IMG/VR virus record: IMGVR_UViG_3300025585_000178 | Location: 1 to 22,908 of that record | Origin: a virus | Reading direction: 5' to 3' (one strand) | DNA length: 22,908 nucleotides | Part shown: piece by piece, positions 13,989 through 21,391 of the stretch | Position numbering within the stretch: position 1 is the stretch's first letter | Layout of the letters: every line of letters starts with the position of its first letter | Made by a program: the position numbers and the translations under genes | The notes under the pieces: generated by a model | Databases searched by the model: none | What the model was told of the DNA's origin: nothing | The model's input: only the letters and a program-made list of their open reading frames with translations

Positions 13989-14993
13989 TTATGATATTTT
14001 TTTAATTGTTATTCTACGATAGCCAGAACGACCGCCGTAGGTAGTGCCAACCATATCACTAGTGATAACAGTTGGAGGTGATGCCTTAACTTCGGAAAAT
14101 TTTACAGCGTAGTTGTAAGATACGGCAGCCGGAGCATTCTTAATTAAGTCAGTGATCTCAGCCTTTGCAGCATCTTCAATTTTTTCTAAAGCCTTCCTTT
14201 GTTCTCCGGCTTCCAAGAATCTTTGGCAAGCTGCTTGGAAATTAATGTCATCACCAAAATCAATTGCTTGATCGTGCAGATTGTGAGCGTAAATTTTCTT
14301 GATGATGTCGCCATCCTCTGAGTAGTCAGCTTGTGGAGGAGTTTGCTTCGCAACCATATCCCAGAACTTCGTGATTTTTTTACAGATTCTTCTACCAAAA
14401 TCTTCATCACGATCACGCAACAAAATGTGGATGTCATACCCGATCACCGATGCAACAAGAGCGGTCCAGCCTCTACGGCAGATTTCTAATTGTTGCTGCA
14501 CTTGGAACTCGATGTGAAGCGGGGCTTCCTCGTCAGTCCATTCTTTTTTGTGGACAAAATAATCCACGAGTTTGATCTCTAAAATTCCGGGACCGCTTTC
14601 GATAAATTTATCACGCAACATATTGGCGTTATATTTATCTTGAGCCATCTCAGGATTCCAATCGTCAGCAAGACCGATGATTTCGTAATCAAAGCTCGCA
14701 CCCATTTTAGGAGTTTCGCCGTGGCGCATATACTCTTTCATTGGGCGGACGATCACGCCATACATTTTAGCAATTGCTTCTGCGGTTGGAGCTTCGTAAA
14801 TTTTTCCCCAGAAAGCACGCTTGGATTTTAGCTCATCTTTTTCAAGCAGCCCAGCCTTCTCGTGGTAAAGCGAGAACGCAGTTGCGTAAGGAGATTTATT
14901 GTAAAGGGCAGCAACCTCTGTTGAGGAGATGTCCTCGGACTTCCATTGAAGCCACTCGGTATCATCTTTTGGATGTAAAATTATAGGATTCAT
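13989..14993 (-). CDS. YqaJ-like viral recombinase exonuclease
   Basis: A 334-residue nuclease of the YqaJ/lambda Exo type. Features: ISSTEVAALYNKSPYATAF with the LYHEKAG that follows (N-terminal substrate motif), a FWGKIYEAPTAE helix, the catalytic FDYEI Asp102, the E-x-K pair in GILEIKLVD (Glu139, Lys141) and HIEFQVQQQL. It would resect double-stranded DNA 5' to 3', leaving the 3' strand for RecT. ATG 14993 begins the conserved core; the earlier in-frame ATG at 15062 adds a low-complexity stretch inside the upstream gene and is not used. The leader is A-rich with a C/A pattern and no Shine-Dalgarno site. Confidence 0.88.
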   Translation of the reverse strand: MNPIILHPKDDTEWLQWKSEDISSTEVAALYNKSPYATAFSLYHEKAGLLEKDELKSKRAFWGKIYEAPTAEAIAKMYGVIVRPMKEYMRHGETPKMGASFDYEIIGLADDWNPEMAQDKYNANMLRDKFIESGPGILEIKLVDYFVHKKEWTDEEAPLHIEFQVQQQLEICRRGWTALVASVIGYDIHILLRDRDEDFGRRICKKITKFWDMVAKQTPPQADYSEDGDIIKKIYAHNLHDQAIDFGDDINFQAACQRFLEAGEQRKALEKIEDAAKAEITDLIKNAPAAVSYNYAVKFSEVKASPPTVITSDMVGTTYGGRSGYRRITIKKIS

Positions 14994-15012
14994 ATTTATT
15001 TTTTTTGTTTGT

Positions 15013-15258
15013 TTACTCTTGTTTTGTAGCTGCTTTGACTGCAAACATAGCGGCGGATTCAATTTGATCCTGAGCTAAAGTAGTCAGCCTATATATATCC
15101 TGGTCTAAAAAATCCCTTGGAGGGTTGGCTCTTGGTTTTATTTCTTGAATTAAATCAATAAGTTCCGCAGCCTTAGTTTTTATTTCATCCACGAGTGGAT
15201 TGTTTGAAGGATTAAAGTTTATTCCAACCCTAAATTCACCTAATGTTTTTTCGTTCAT
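15013..15258 (-). CDS. Acb2/Tad1 hairpin-like protein (possible nucleotide sponge)
   Basis: An 81-residue protein: FRVGINFNPSNNPLVDEIKT (residues 9-28), a KAAELIDLIQEI helix, then a second helix ending ESAAMFAVKAATKQ. Two helices joined by a turn with this FNPS...IK..A.LID...AAM.AVKAATK pattern recall short phage proteins placed in the Acb2/Tad1 hairpin family. Characterised members (Acb2, T4 Vs.4) sequester cyclic nucleotide signals of CBASS, and Tad1 sequesters the Thoeris signal. Many family members are uncharacterised, so sponge activity is an inference. It lies between the exonuclease gene and the tRNA in a recombination cluster, which fits an accessory anti-defence gene. The leader is A-rich without a Shine-Dalgarno site. 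Confidence 0.55.
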   Translation of the reverse strand: MNEKTLGEFRVGINFNPSNNPLVDEIKTKAAELIDLIQEIKPRANPPRDFLDQDIYRLTTLAQDQIESAAMFAVKAATKQE

Positions 15259-15283
15259 ATTGTTTTTGTTTTAAAATTAATAA

Positions 15284-15361
15284 TGGTTGCGGGTGCAAGA
15301 TTTGAACTTGCGATCTCCTACTTATGAGGTAGGCGAGATAACCAAACTTCTCCAACCCGCA
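15284..15361 (-). tRNA. tRNA with CAT anticodon (Met or Ile2), CCA encoded
   Basis: The minus strand folds as a complete cloverleaf: acceptor TGCGGGT paired with ACCCGCA, D-stem GAGA/TCTC with a GG in the loop, anticodon arm CCTAC-CTCATAA-GTAGG, variable AGATC, T-arm GCAAG-TTCAAAT-CTTGC, discriminator A, then an encoded CCA at 15284-15286. The anticodon is CAT. The first acceptor pair T-A is matched, so it is not a classic initiator; elongator Met, or Ile2 after lysidine modification, is likely. It lies in the early leftward transcript between the Acb2-like gene and a hypothetical gene. Confidence 0.93.
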
Positions 15362-15523
15362 ATAATTTAGCAGACTCAATCCACGAGGGATCGCTGGTCT
15401 GCCAGCAGCACATTTTTTAATTATGCCTGTAAAAAATTAATCAGGGACAGTCTCTCACTGGTCAAAGATTTCCTATTTTATTTGAGGCTCTTTCCAATCC
15501 TTAAGTTTTGAGCCTTGACTGCA
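15362..15523. other. Hairpin-rich intergenic segment beside the tRNA
   Basis: These 162 bases carry no convincing gene but several inverted repeats on the plus strand: GCAGAC...GTCTGC (nested over ATCC-ACGAG-GGAT), GCTGG-TCTG-CCAGC followed shortly by TTTTTT, and GAGGCTC...GAGCCTT. They could be a precursor-tRNA leader, processing signals, or a small RNA. Strand and function cannot be decided by eye. Confidence 0.35.
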
Positions 15524-15796
15524 CTAATCTTTATCCGTGCCGGATTTTTTAACTTCGGTAGATAATCTTTCCAAAGCCTTCATTGCAACCTTACCGATCT
15601 CAATCATTTCTTCTTCGTTAAGTTGCACTTCGACTGCGCCTTTGTAAGACATATAGTCGCTGGAATTTGCACCTTCATCTACGAATGAAGCTCTGCCTGA
15701 AAGTTTTTGTTCAGTTGATCTGCCGGAAGAGTCCGCCATTTTTTCTGTACAACACATACTTTCAGAATTGATGTAGAGGTTAGTTAGTTTTTTCAT
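15524..15796 (-). CDS. Hypothetical protein, 90 aa
   Basis: A product starting MKKLTNLYINSESMCCTEKM with a Ser/Gly-rich middle and a C-terminal acidic helix (VQLNEEEMIEIGKVAMKALE). The start is fixed by AAGGAGA nine bases upstream (15806-15812 on the plus strand) and by an ATGA overlap with the preceding microprotein. It is driven by the promoter at 15986-16014. No family is recognised. Confidence 0.5.
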   Translation of the reverse strand: MKKLTNLYINSESMCCTEKMADSSGRSTEQKLSGRASFVDEGANSSDYMSYKGAVEVQLNEEEMIEIGKVAMKALERLSTEVKKSGTDKD

Positions 15797-15948
15797 AATT
15801 TTATTTCTCCTTGTTGATATTTTTTTTTGATCTCTTCGATTAATTTTTCGTTGTGAGATTTTGTCTGAATTTTTTTAGACTGATTCACAACAAAAAACAT
15901 GATGACAAAGCAAACTAAAGTTGTAATTATTATTTCTAATGTTTTCAT
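15793..15948 (-). CDS. 51-residue single-span membrane microprotein
   Basis: The frame MKTLEIIITTLVCFVIMFFV... encodes a membrane helix (residues 4-21) and a Lys/Glu-rich tail ending YQQGEIKL. Its TGA overlaps the ATG of the next gene (ATGA), and the ribosome site of that gene lies within its last codons, typical of real coupled genes in this block. It is the first gene after the strong leftward promoter, about 30 bases from the predicted transcript start. Too short for ordinary length cut-offs; function unknown, perhaps a small membrane regulator. Confidence 0.6.
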   Translation of the reverse strand: MKTLEIIITTLVCFVIMFFVVNQSKKIQTKSHNEKLIEEIKKKYQQGEIKL

Positions 15949-15968
15949 AAAACTAATTTATTAAGTTG

Positions 15969-15996
15969 GTAGTAATATAAGTAGTAATATAAGTAG
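15969..15996 (-). repeat. 12-bp tandem repeat over the promoter -10
   Basis: On the plus strand GTAGTAATATAA occurs twice in perfect tandem (15969-15980, 15981-15992), followed by a partial third copy (GTAG). One copy holds the -10 hexamer, and the other starts just downstream of it where transcription would begin. This may be an operator for a phage regulator or simply a slippage product. Confidence 0.75.
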
Positions 15997-16014
15997 CACT
16001 ACAACTAATGTCAA
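15986..16014 (-). promoter_or_regulatory. Strong sigma70-like leftward promoter
   Basis: On the minus strand: TTGACA (16009-16014), a 17-base spacer, and TATATT (15986-15991), a perfect -35 with a 5/6 -10. The -35 begins just past the VRR-NUC stop codon (16018-16020). It should transcribe the microprotein, the 90-residue gene, the tRNA and probably the recombination cluster. The -10 and predicted start lie in a 12-base tandem repeat. Confidence 0.8.
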
Positions 16015-16017
16015 GCA

Positions 16018-16395
16018 CTATTTTAAAATATTTTTATATTCATCGTCAGACCTTGCGAATCCTGCATAGCCGCCAGATTTTTTTACTTGTTCAATAAAAT
16101 TTATTTGTCCTTTTAAAGTTTCGTTTGGGTTTTTTGGAAAAACAAATCCCTCTTTTTTACATTCGATTGCCGTAAAAATTGCGACAGTTTTTCCAACCAT
16201 ATCCGGCGTGATTTTTACCTCAGTCCATCCAATTAAATCTGAGCTGCCATTATGCAATCCGGTCTTGATAACTCTGCCGTCAAGAGTTTTGAACAATCCT
16301 ACATTGTTGCGGAATAATCTGTTGCGAAGGCGTGATGCAGCAAGAAGTATCTTGGCTTGAACATTACATTCGGCGGTTAGTTTTTCCGTTGCCAT
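16018..16395 (-). CDS. VRR-NUC domain nuclease
   Basis: A 125-residue stand-alone VRR-NUC protein of the PD-(D/E)XK superfamily. Visible motifs: RNRLFRNNVGLFKTLDGRVI, GLHNGSSDLIGW (catalytic Asp), TAIECKKEG (E-x-K), QINFIEQVKKSGGYAGFARS. Short viral members are structure-specific nucleases or Holliday-junction resolvases and usually lie next to a helicase, as here: its start overlaps the SF2 helicase stop by 19 bases. Likely roles are processing branched replication or recombination DNA. The leader has AAAAACAAA at 16400-16408 (plus-strand coordinates) but no Shine-Dalgarno site. Confidence 0.9.
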   Translation of the reverse strand: MATEKLTAECNVQAKILLAASRLRNRLFRNNVGLFKTLDGRVIKTGLHNGSSDLIGWTEVKITPDMVGKTVAIFTAIECKKEGFVFPKNPNETLKGQINFIEQVKKSGGYAGFARSDDEYKNILK

Positions 16396-17852
16396 ACAAT
16401 TTGTTTTTGCTTTCTAAAGTTAAAAATCTTATGCGCCCAGCTATCTTTATAGCCACGCTTCTTACCAAGAGCGATCAACTCTTCAAGCGATTGAGCCGAT
16501 GCTTGCTCTCTTATGGCGTGCTGACGCACCGCTTCTTTGTCGATCTCAACTAACTCACCTTCGACCTGCTCAACCTGCCTGCCTTCATATTGGAAGCCGC
16601 AGTTTGGGCAAGCTGGAGCTGGTGGGTGGATGTGATAACATTGATCGCAAATTTTTGTCGCAACTTTTCTCTCGCTAACTTTCTTCTTTTTAGTCGCAGA
16701 AAATTCCAGCTCCCAATTTCTATCCTCGTCCGGAAGACCGTGGCGCAAGATGTTTCCAGCGTGATCTAAAATAATTGCTTTTGGTTTCCCTTTTTCTGCA
16801 CGCAAACATCTTCCGACTTGCTGCAAATAAATCGTGAGTGATGCGGTCGGGCGCAACAAGATGCAGACCTCAACCGCAGGGACATTGAACCCCTCGCCAA
16901 CGAGATCAACATTGCAAAGAATCTGAATTTTTTTCTCACGAAAATCAGTAATGATTTTTTTTCTCGTCTTCTTGTCGAGCTTTGAATCTAAATGCTCGGC
17001 GACATATCCTGCCGCAATAAATTCTGCCGCAATATGTTTCGAGTGTTTGATTGATGTGCAAAAAACTAATGCTTGGCGACCATCGGCGAGCTGCTTGTAG
17101 TGCTTGATCGCATCACCCGTGATAGCAGAGCGATCCATAATTTTATCCGCTTCTTTTTTGTTGAAGTCGCCACCAGTCTTTTTAACTCCAGCCATATCCG
17201 GCGTGTATGGAGCGTATGGTATGTAGTCAGAAAGAAATCCGTTTTGTATCAACCATTTCATTGACGGACCGCAGATAATATTATCGAAAATATCTCCCAA
17301 GCCACGACCATCAAGGCGTTTCGGAGTTGCTGAAAGTCCAACACATTTTGATTTTGCGTAATAAGTTTTGACAGCTTCCCAAGTATGCGACTTGCAGTGG
17401 TGCGCCTCATCAAAGATAATTACGTCTGGAAATTTTATATGAAAAATTGCGTCAGAAATTTCGTGTTCGTAAAGCGACCGGAAAAAATAATTCTTCCGCA
17501 GCTTTACGCCATCACCATTCTCAATCATTTGAATCAGATTGTAGAGAGTTTGGATTGAACATATCTGAATTTTTTTTGTGAGGTCTGGCTTCTCGCCGCT
17601 TGCGATTTTACCATACTCCAAACCCAATTCATCAAACGCTTCGCCAGCCTGATCTCCAATCTCTTGGCGATGCACCAAGAAAAATACAGAGTGTCCAAGT
17701 GCCGCCGCACGCTCAAAAATGTCAGCGGCGATTCTTGTTTTTCCGGCTCCGGTGGCAGCTTGTAAAATTACTGAGTTAGATTTTCTCAATGTCAATCTCG
17801 TGTCCAATATCATCTTCTGCTGATATTGTCTCAGAGGTTTCTTTTTTGTCAT
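16377..17852 (-). CDS. SF2 DEAD/DEAH-type helicase with zinc finger
   Basis: A 491-residue superfamily 2 helicase. Motifs: ATGAGKT (Walker A, 33-39), FDEAHH (148-151 DEAH), GLSATPKR (172-179), LVGEGFNVPAVE (motif V) and QQVGRCLRAEKG (motif VI, 344-355). A zinc ribbon C402-x2-C405...C415-x2-C418 follows, then a C-terminal helical region. It should unwind phage DNA during replication with the adjacent primase and VRR-NUC. ATG 17852 is preferred to 17864, since AAAAACAAATG leads straight into it. The first 77 bases overlap the 3' end of the primase gene. Confidence 0.93.
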   Translation of the reverse strand: MTKKKPLRQYQQKMILDTRLTLRKSNSVILQAATGAGKTRIAADIFERAAALGHSVFFLVHRQEIGDQAGEAFDELGLEYGKIASGEKPDLTKKIQICSIQTLYNLIQMIENGDGVKLRKNYFFRSLYEHEISDAIFHIKFPDVIIFDEAHHCKSHTWEAVKTYYAKSKCVGLSATPKRLDGRGLGDIFDNIICGPSMKWLIQNGFLSDYIPYAPYTPDMAGVKKTGGDFNKKEADKIMDRSAITGDAIKHYKQLADGRQALVFCTSIKHSKHIAAEFIAAGYVAEHLDSKLDKKTRKKIITDFREKKIQILCNVDLVGEGFNVPAVEVCILLRPTASLTIYLQQVGRCLRAEKGKPKAIILDHAGNILRHGLPDEDRNWELEFSATKKKKVSERKVATKICDQCYHIHPPAPACPNCGFQYEGRQVEQVEGELVEIDKEAVRQHAIREQASAQSLEELIALGKKRGYKDSWAHKIFNFRKQKQIVWQRKN

Positions 17853-20466
17853 TTGTTTTTCCAAAAATGTAAGTTAAAGGTATTTTCGTGCCACGAGAAT
17901 TAATCCCTGCGGCGTAAGTTTTATTTGGGGCTGGTTCCGCACCCAAAATATTTTTCAACTGTTGACCCCAAGATCCAGCCCAAGGTGTTCCAGCTAAAAG
18001 TTTTCCGAGGGGAATTGATTGATTAGCGACCCATAAGAAGTCCTCGTCAATATCCATTCCCCATCTTCTGAGTTCGATCTTCGCACCCTCGTCTTTGCGC
18101 CAAGTGTTGTGATCGTTGCAGATAGAAATCAGCTCTCCGATACTCGTTTCTCTAATCAACTGACCATTATCATATTTAACCGTGGTCGTGAGCAAAGTGT
18201 TGAGCAATCTATCTTCATCACGCAACAATTCTCGTGAGTGTTCGATCCAATCCTCGCCAGCGATCCATTCTTTTGCTTCCTCAAGCGTCAATCTTTTTGT
18301 TGAAACGCAAAGATAAGTTCCCGCTAACATCGGCGCAATCTGATCTGCTTGTCTTTTCTCAGTAAAGATTTCTCTTGCAGCTCGGTTGAAAGTTTTGATG
18401 TTTACCAAAAGGGTTTCGATATTATCGAACGCTCTCTTCATCATCGCCGCTGCATACTCCGCCGTGATTGTCTCGTTAATTTCAACAACCAGTTTGTTGT
18501 ATTTTTCCGCTGATCCAAGCTCAAAACTTTTCTTCAAAATCAATTTGGTGATACGGCTTTCATCCGCATACTGGCTGATTGAAGGGTTGATTGCAAAGAA
18601 ACAAAACGAGGAGCGGATGCAATAACTCATACTCTCGCCGCCCGCAGTTCCTTTAACCATCTCGCCGCCGGAAGATGCAACACGAGCCAAATCTAAAATG
18701 CCCTGCATCCGAATTGCGCTGGCTTTATCTTCTGCCTCAGCTTCATCAAAGACAATTGGTAAAGCGTCTCGCTTCAATGTTTGCCTGATTCCTGCCTCGG
18801 TCGTTTTTCCTTCGATAAATAATCCGAACTCACCAAGCATCGGCTTAATTACCATATTATTAATGGTTGATTTTCCCACGCCACTCGGTCCGGTGACGAA
18901 AATATGAGGTCGCCATTCTAACATTCCGCAGATCGGCGCAATTACGCACCAGCCCGGCAAAATTTTTCCACTCAAATCATTGACCCAAGAAAATTCATTG
19001 CAGATTTTGTAAAACTTTTGAGCCTCTTCATCGCTGAGTGGCTTGATTAATGGGTCGAAAGATAGCGGATAAGCACCCTCATAAACGCAGCGGGTTTCCG
19101 TTTTGCCCGGCAAATATTCTTTTCCGTCAATAAAGACTGTATCGCCAAGATGTAACACTTTTTGTTTTCCATCAATCCACGCTCCACGACCACGGCGCAT
19201 TTTCGTCTCAGAAAAAATTCCTTTTTTAGTGCATTTATCCATCAATGCGGAACCGATCAAATCCCAATTTACTTTATCTTTTTCTCCGAGGTGAGCAAAT
19301 TTCTCCTCCCACCAGCCGATAGATGCGAGCTGAAATAAATTTAATTTGGTATGCGCTCCGGCAGAAAGAGAAATCACTTGCTGCCCTCTTCTTGGGAGAT
19401 AAAAATAATTTCCATTATTATAGCCAAGCACCACAAACTCATCTTGCATATCAAAAATATCGCCAGACTCAGCGGCGATTTTAAATTCTTTTTTCTCCAC
19501 CTCTACACAGAACTTTCTCAGCCAAGATTGAACCATTTCTTTTGTCCAATTTTGCTCCAAGCAATCGGCGGCATCAAAACCTTTCGGCGTGTCTTGAGGT
19601 GCGAAAGTTATTTTGATCTGCTCAACGCCAATTTTAAAAAGCTCTTGCTTAATTTCTTCTGCTGCCTCTGATCCGGCTTGGTCAGCGTCCGCCCAGATTG
19701 CAACCTTTCTTCCGGCAAGAGGTTTCCAGTCAGTTTGTCTCACAGATTTTGCACCACCAGACCAAGAAACCACATTGCAGCCAAGCAGCTTGGCGCAAGC
19801 GTCCGCAGCCTTTTCACCTTCGCAAATAATTACTTGCTTATCATTCGATTGAATTGTTTCCAGTCTGTAAATTGGGCGTGGCGTAGGAAAAGCCTTGACG
19901 CACCAGCCCTCAGTCCCATCTTCTTTTCTGCACCAAGTGAGTGGGAAAAAGATTTTTCCAGCGGCAAGCGAATCAACCCGCACAATATAGCCAAGCAGCT
20001 TTCCTTCTTTGTTTTTGTAAGGATGAATCAGTGTGGCTTTTTGTTTTATTGTCGTGTCCCGCTTCGGATTGTAAGCCTCAAAATCTCCGGTAATTTCCGG
20101 CACAGTTTCTGGCACGGGAAAAATTTGGTAGAGCGAATCCTTTGGCTCCTTAATTACTATCGCCCGCTTCGGTAGCTTGGTGAGCTTTAACTCTTCGCCA
20201 CTAAGCATCTTGCACGCATCGACAAAAGTTTTGCCACGAGTTTGCACAATATAATCAATAGCGTCTCCGTGCGCCCCACAACCAAAGCAATAATAGAGTC
20301 CTTTCTTGTCATTGACATCGAAGCTCGGCGTGCTTTCTTGGTGGAATGGGCAGAGTCCAAGAAAAATATCAGCGGTTTGTTTTTTTAATTCAGTGTCTTT
20401 GCCAATAAGCTCCGACAACTTTATCTTAGACTTTATTTCGTCTGTGTCGAATCTTGACTTTTGCAT
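17776..20466 (-). CDS. Primase-helicase fusion (CHC2 + TOPRIM + ATPase)
   Basis: An 896-residue replication protein. The N-terminal CHC2 zinc finger has C39, H42, C60 and C63 (LCPFH, YYCFGCGAHGDAIDY). TOPRIM follows with ICEGEKAADA (Glu216, Glu218) and IWADADQAG (Asp260, Asp262). A DUF927-like ATPase/helicase is in the C-terminal half, with Walker A GPSGVGKST (526-534) and Walker B IVFDEAE (571-577), plus an NPSISQYADESRI arginine-finger-like stretch. The protein would make RNA primers and unwind DNA. No DNA polymerase is in the window, so it may recruit the host enzyme or one encoded outside. The start overlaps the small HTH gene by 34 bases. Confidence 0.9.
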   Translation of the reverse strand: MQKSRFDTDEIKSKIKLSELIGKDTELKKQTADIFLGLCPFHQESTPSFDVNDKKGLYYCFGCGAHGDAIDYIVQTRGKTFVDACKMLSGEELKLTKLPKRAIVIKEPKDSLYQIFPVPETVPEITGDFEAYNPKRDTTIKQKATLIHPYKNKEGKLLGYIVRVDSLAAGKIFFPLTWCRKEDGTEGWCVKAFPTPRPIYRLETIQSNDKQVIICEGEKAADACAKLLGCNVVSWSGGAKSVRQTDWKPLAGRKVAIWADADQAGSEAAEEIKQELFKIGVEQIKITFAPQDTPKGFDAADCLEQNWTKEMVQSWLRKFCVEVEKKEFKIAAESGDIFDMQDEFVVLGYNNGNYFYLPRRGQQVISLSAGAHTKLNLFQLASIGWWEEKFAHLGEKDKVNWDLIGSALMDKCTKKGIFSETKMRRGRGAWIDGKQKVLHLGDTVFIDGKEYLPGKTETRCVYEGAYPLSFDPLIKPLSDEEAQKFYKICNEFSWVNDLSGKILPGWCVIAPICGMLEWRPHIFVTGPSGVGKSTINNMVIKPMLGEFGLFIEGKTTEAGIRQTLKRDALPIVFDEAEAEDKASAIRMQGILDLARVASSGGEMVKGTAGGESMSYCIRSSFCFFAINPSISQYADESRITKLILKKSFELGSAEKYNKLVVEINETITAEYAAAMMKRAFDNIETLLVNIKTFNRAAREIFTEKRQADQIAPMLAGTYLCVSTKRLTLEEAKEWIAGEDWIEHSRELLRDEDRLLNTLLTTTVKYDNGQLIRETSIGELISICNDHNTWRKDEGAKIELRRWGMDIDEDFLWVANQSIPLGKLLAGTPWAGSWGQQLKNILGAEPAPNKTYAAGINSRGTKIPLTYIFGKTNDKKETSETISAEDDIGHEIDIEKI

Positions 20467-20615
20467 GTTATCAATTGTAATTTTTTTGGTATTGGTCTTT
20501 TTGCAGATAAATATTTAGCGAGGGATTGTCGGCAAAATCCCAGCTCTTTTTCAGCATCGTAGAGACTTAGAAGTCCCCGCTTTTCCAAATAATTTTTTAA
20601 TTCTTCAGGGGTCAT
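20433..20615 (-). CDS. Small HTH protein (Cro-like)
   Basis: A 60-residue protein: MTPEELKNYLEKRGLLSLYD, then an HTH-like AEKELGFCRQSLAKYLSAKR and PIPKKLQLITCK. The HTH with an L..YL.GKRPIPK ending resembles small Cro/XRE or YdaS-like regulators. Its position directly before the primase suggests control of the early/replication transcript. The leader carries AAAAACAAA (20621-20629). A Lys/Thr tail overlaps the primase start. Confidence 0.6.
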   Translation of the reverse strand: MTPEELKNYLEKRGLLSLYDAEKELGFCRQSLAKYLSAKRPIPKKLQLITCKSQDSTQTK

Positions 20616-20628
20616 AGTTATTTGTTTT

Positions 20629-20814
20629 TTAGTTGATAATGCACTGGCAGTTGCATTGAGCCATTAGCAGCCAGAATCCCAGCCAGAAGCAGATATTAAA
20701 AAATTTTTGGGTTAAATCCCAAACAGTAAAACAGATTGGAGATTTTAAAAATGATTCTTTTCTTGCGTCTATTATGGCAATTTTTTCCTCAAACCCTCTT
20801 TGATCTTCAGTCAT
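20629..20814 (-). CDS. Hypothetical protein with C-terminal hydrophobic helix, 61 aa
   Basis: A product with a charged N-terminal half (MTEDQRGFEEKIAIIDARKE) and a hydrophobic stretch (FFNICFWLGFWLLMAQCNCQ) close to the C-terminus, so probably tail-anchored in the membrane. The ATGA overlap with the preceding gene supports it as a translated gene. The AAAAACAAA leader (20821-20829) is part of the Lys codons ending the upstream gene. Family not recognised. Confidence 0.5.
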   Translation of the reverse strand: MTEDQRGFEEKIAIIDARKESFLKSPICFTVWDLTQKFFNICFWLGFWLLMAQCNCQCIIN

Positions 20815-21098
20815 ATTTTTTTTGTTTTTATTAATTTTAATAGTAGGCGGGCGGCGGTATCAGCCATTGATTCGTCAGTTTTAAAAACACAGAACAGCGG
20901 TTCAATTTGTGTATTAATTCTTATCAAGATCCCATCTAGCCCAATGCTTATGGGCTTTGGCAATGTTTTAATTAAAGTTTCCAAATCATAAGCGGGAAAC
21001 TTTTCCCCAAGAATTTTATCTTGGATCATCGTATTAGATTTTCCCCGAAAACCCGCTTCGTGTAGCTGCTTACTTATTTCGTAAGATGTGATATTCAT
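20811..21098 (-). CDS. Phage hypothetical protein of the 'ISKQL' type, 95 aa
   Basis: A product MNITSYEISKQLHEAGFRGK..., with PAYDLETLIKTLPKPISIGL and a C-terminal DESMADTAARLLLKLIKTKK helix. The same ITS.EISKQL.EAGF start and LADT.ARLLL ending occur in many unannotated phage and prophage proteins, which supports a real gene, but I know of no function. The overlap with the next gene is four bases. Confidence 0.65.
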   Translation of the reverse strand: MNITSYEISKQLHEAGFRGKSNTMIQDKILGEKFPAYDLETLIKTLPKPISIGLDGILIRINTQIEPLFCVFKTDESMADTAARLLLKLIKTKKI

Positions 21099-21118
21099 TA
21101 TTTTTTGCCCCCGACTAA

Positions 21119-21361
21119 TTATTTAGGTGAATCTGGCAACGGCATCCAATGTGTAGGCTCGCCTGTTATCTCATACACAAACTCAGTTCCTCCGTCTGGT
21201 GCGAGTTGCCAGCCATAATAATCCCAACCCACAATCAACACCTGCATAAAAATTTCCATATTTTTTTTCCTACAATAACCTGAATTTAAAGGAAAAAATG
21301 CTAGTATTCTCGAGCCGTCCTTGGGAGCCGTCTCGATTGGTTGCCACTCATAATTAATCAT
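21119..21361 (-). CDS. DUF551 family protein
   Basis: An 80-residue protein with the DUF551 signature: YEWQPIETAPKDGSRILAFF at the start, VGWDYYGWQLAPDGG in the middle and EPTHWMPLPDSP at the end. DUF551 proteins are common small phage proteins of unknown function. The leader has AAAAACAAA about 15-23 bases upstream of the start (21376-21384), and a pair of inverted repeats (21392-21443) precedes it. Confidence 0.85.
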   Translation of the reverse strand: MINYEWQPIETAPKDGSRILAFFPLNSGYCRKKNMEIFMQVLIVGWDYYGWQLAPDGGTEFVYEITGEPTHWMPLPDSPK

Positions 21362-21391
21362 AAATACTCTTTTTTTTTGTTTTTGTTTTCT

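Noticed and set aside
15968-16000. The 12-bp tandem repeat as the start of a CRISPR array or origin iterons
   Set aside because: Only two full copies without spacers; it coincides with a promoter -10.
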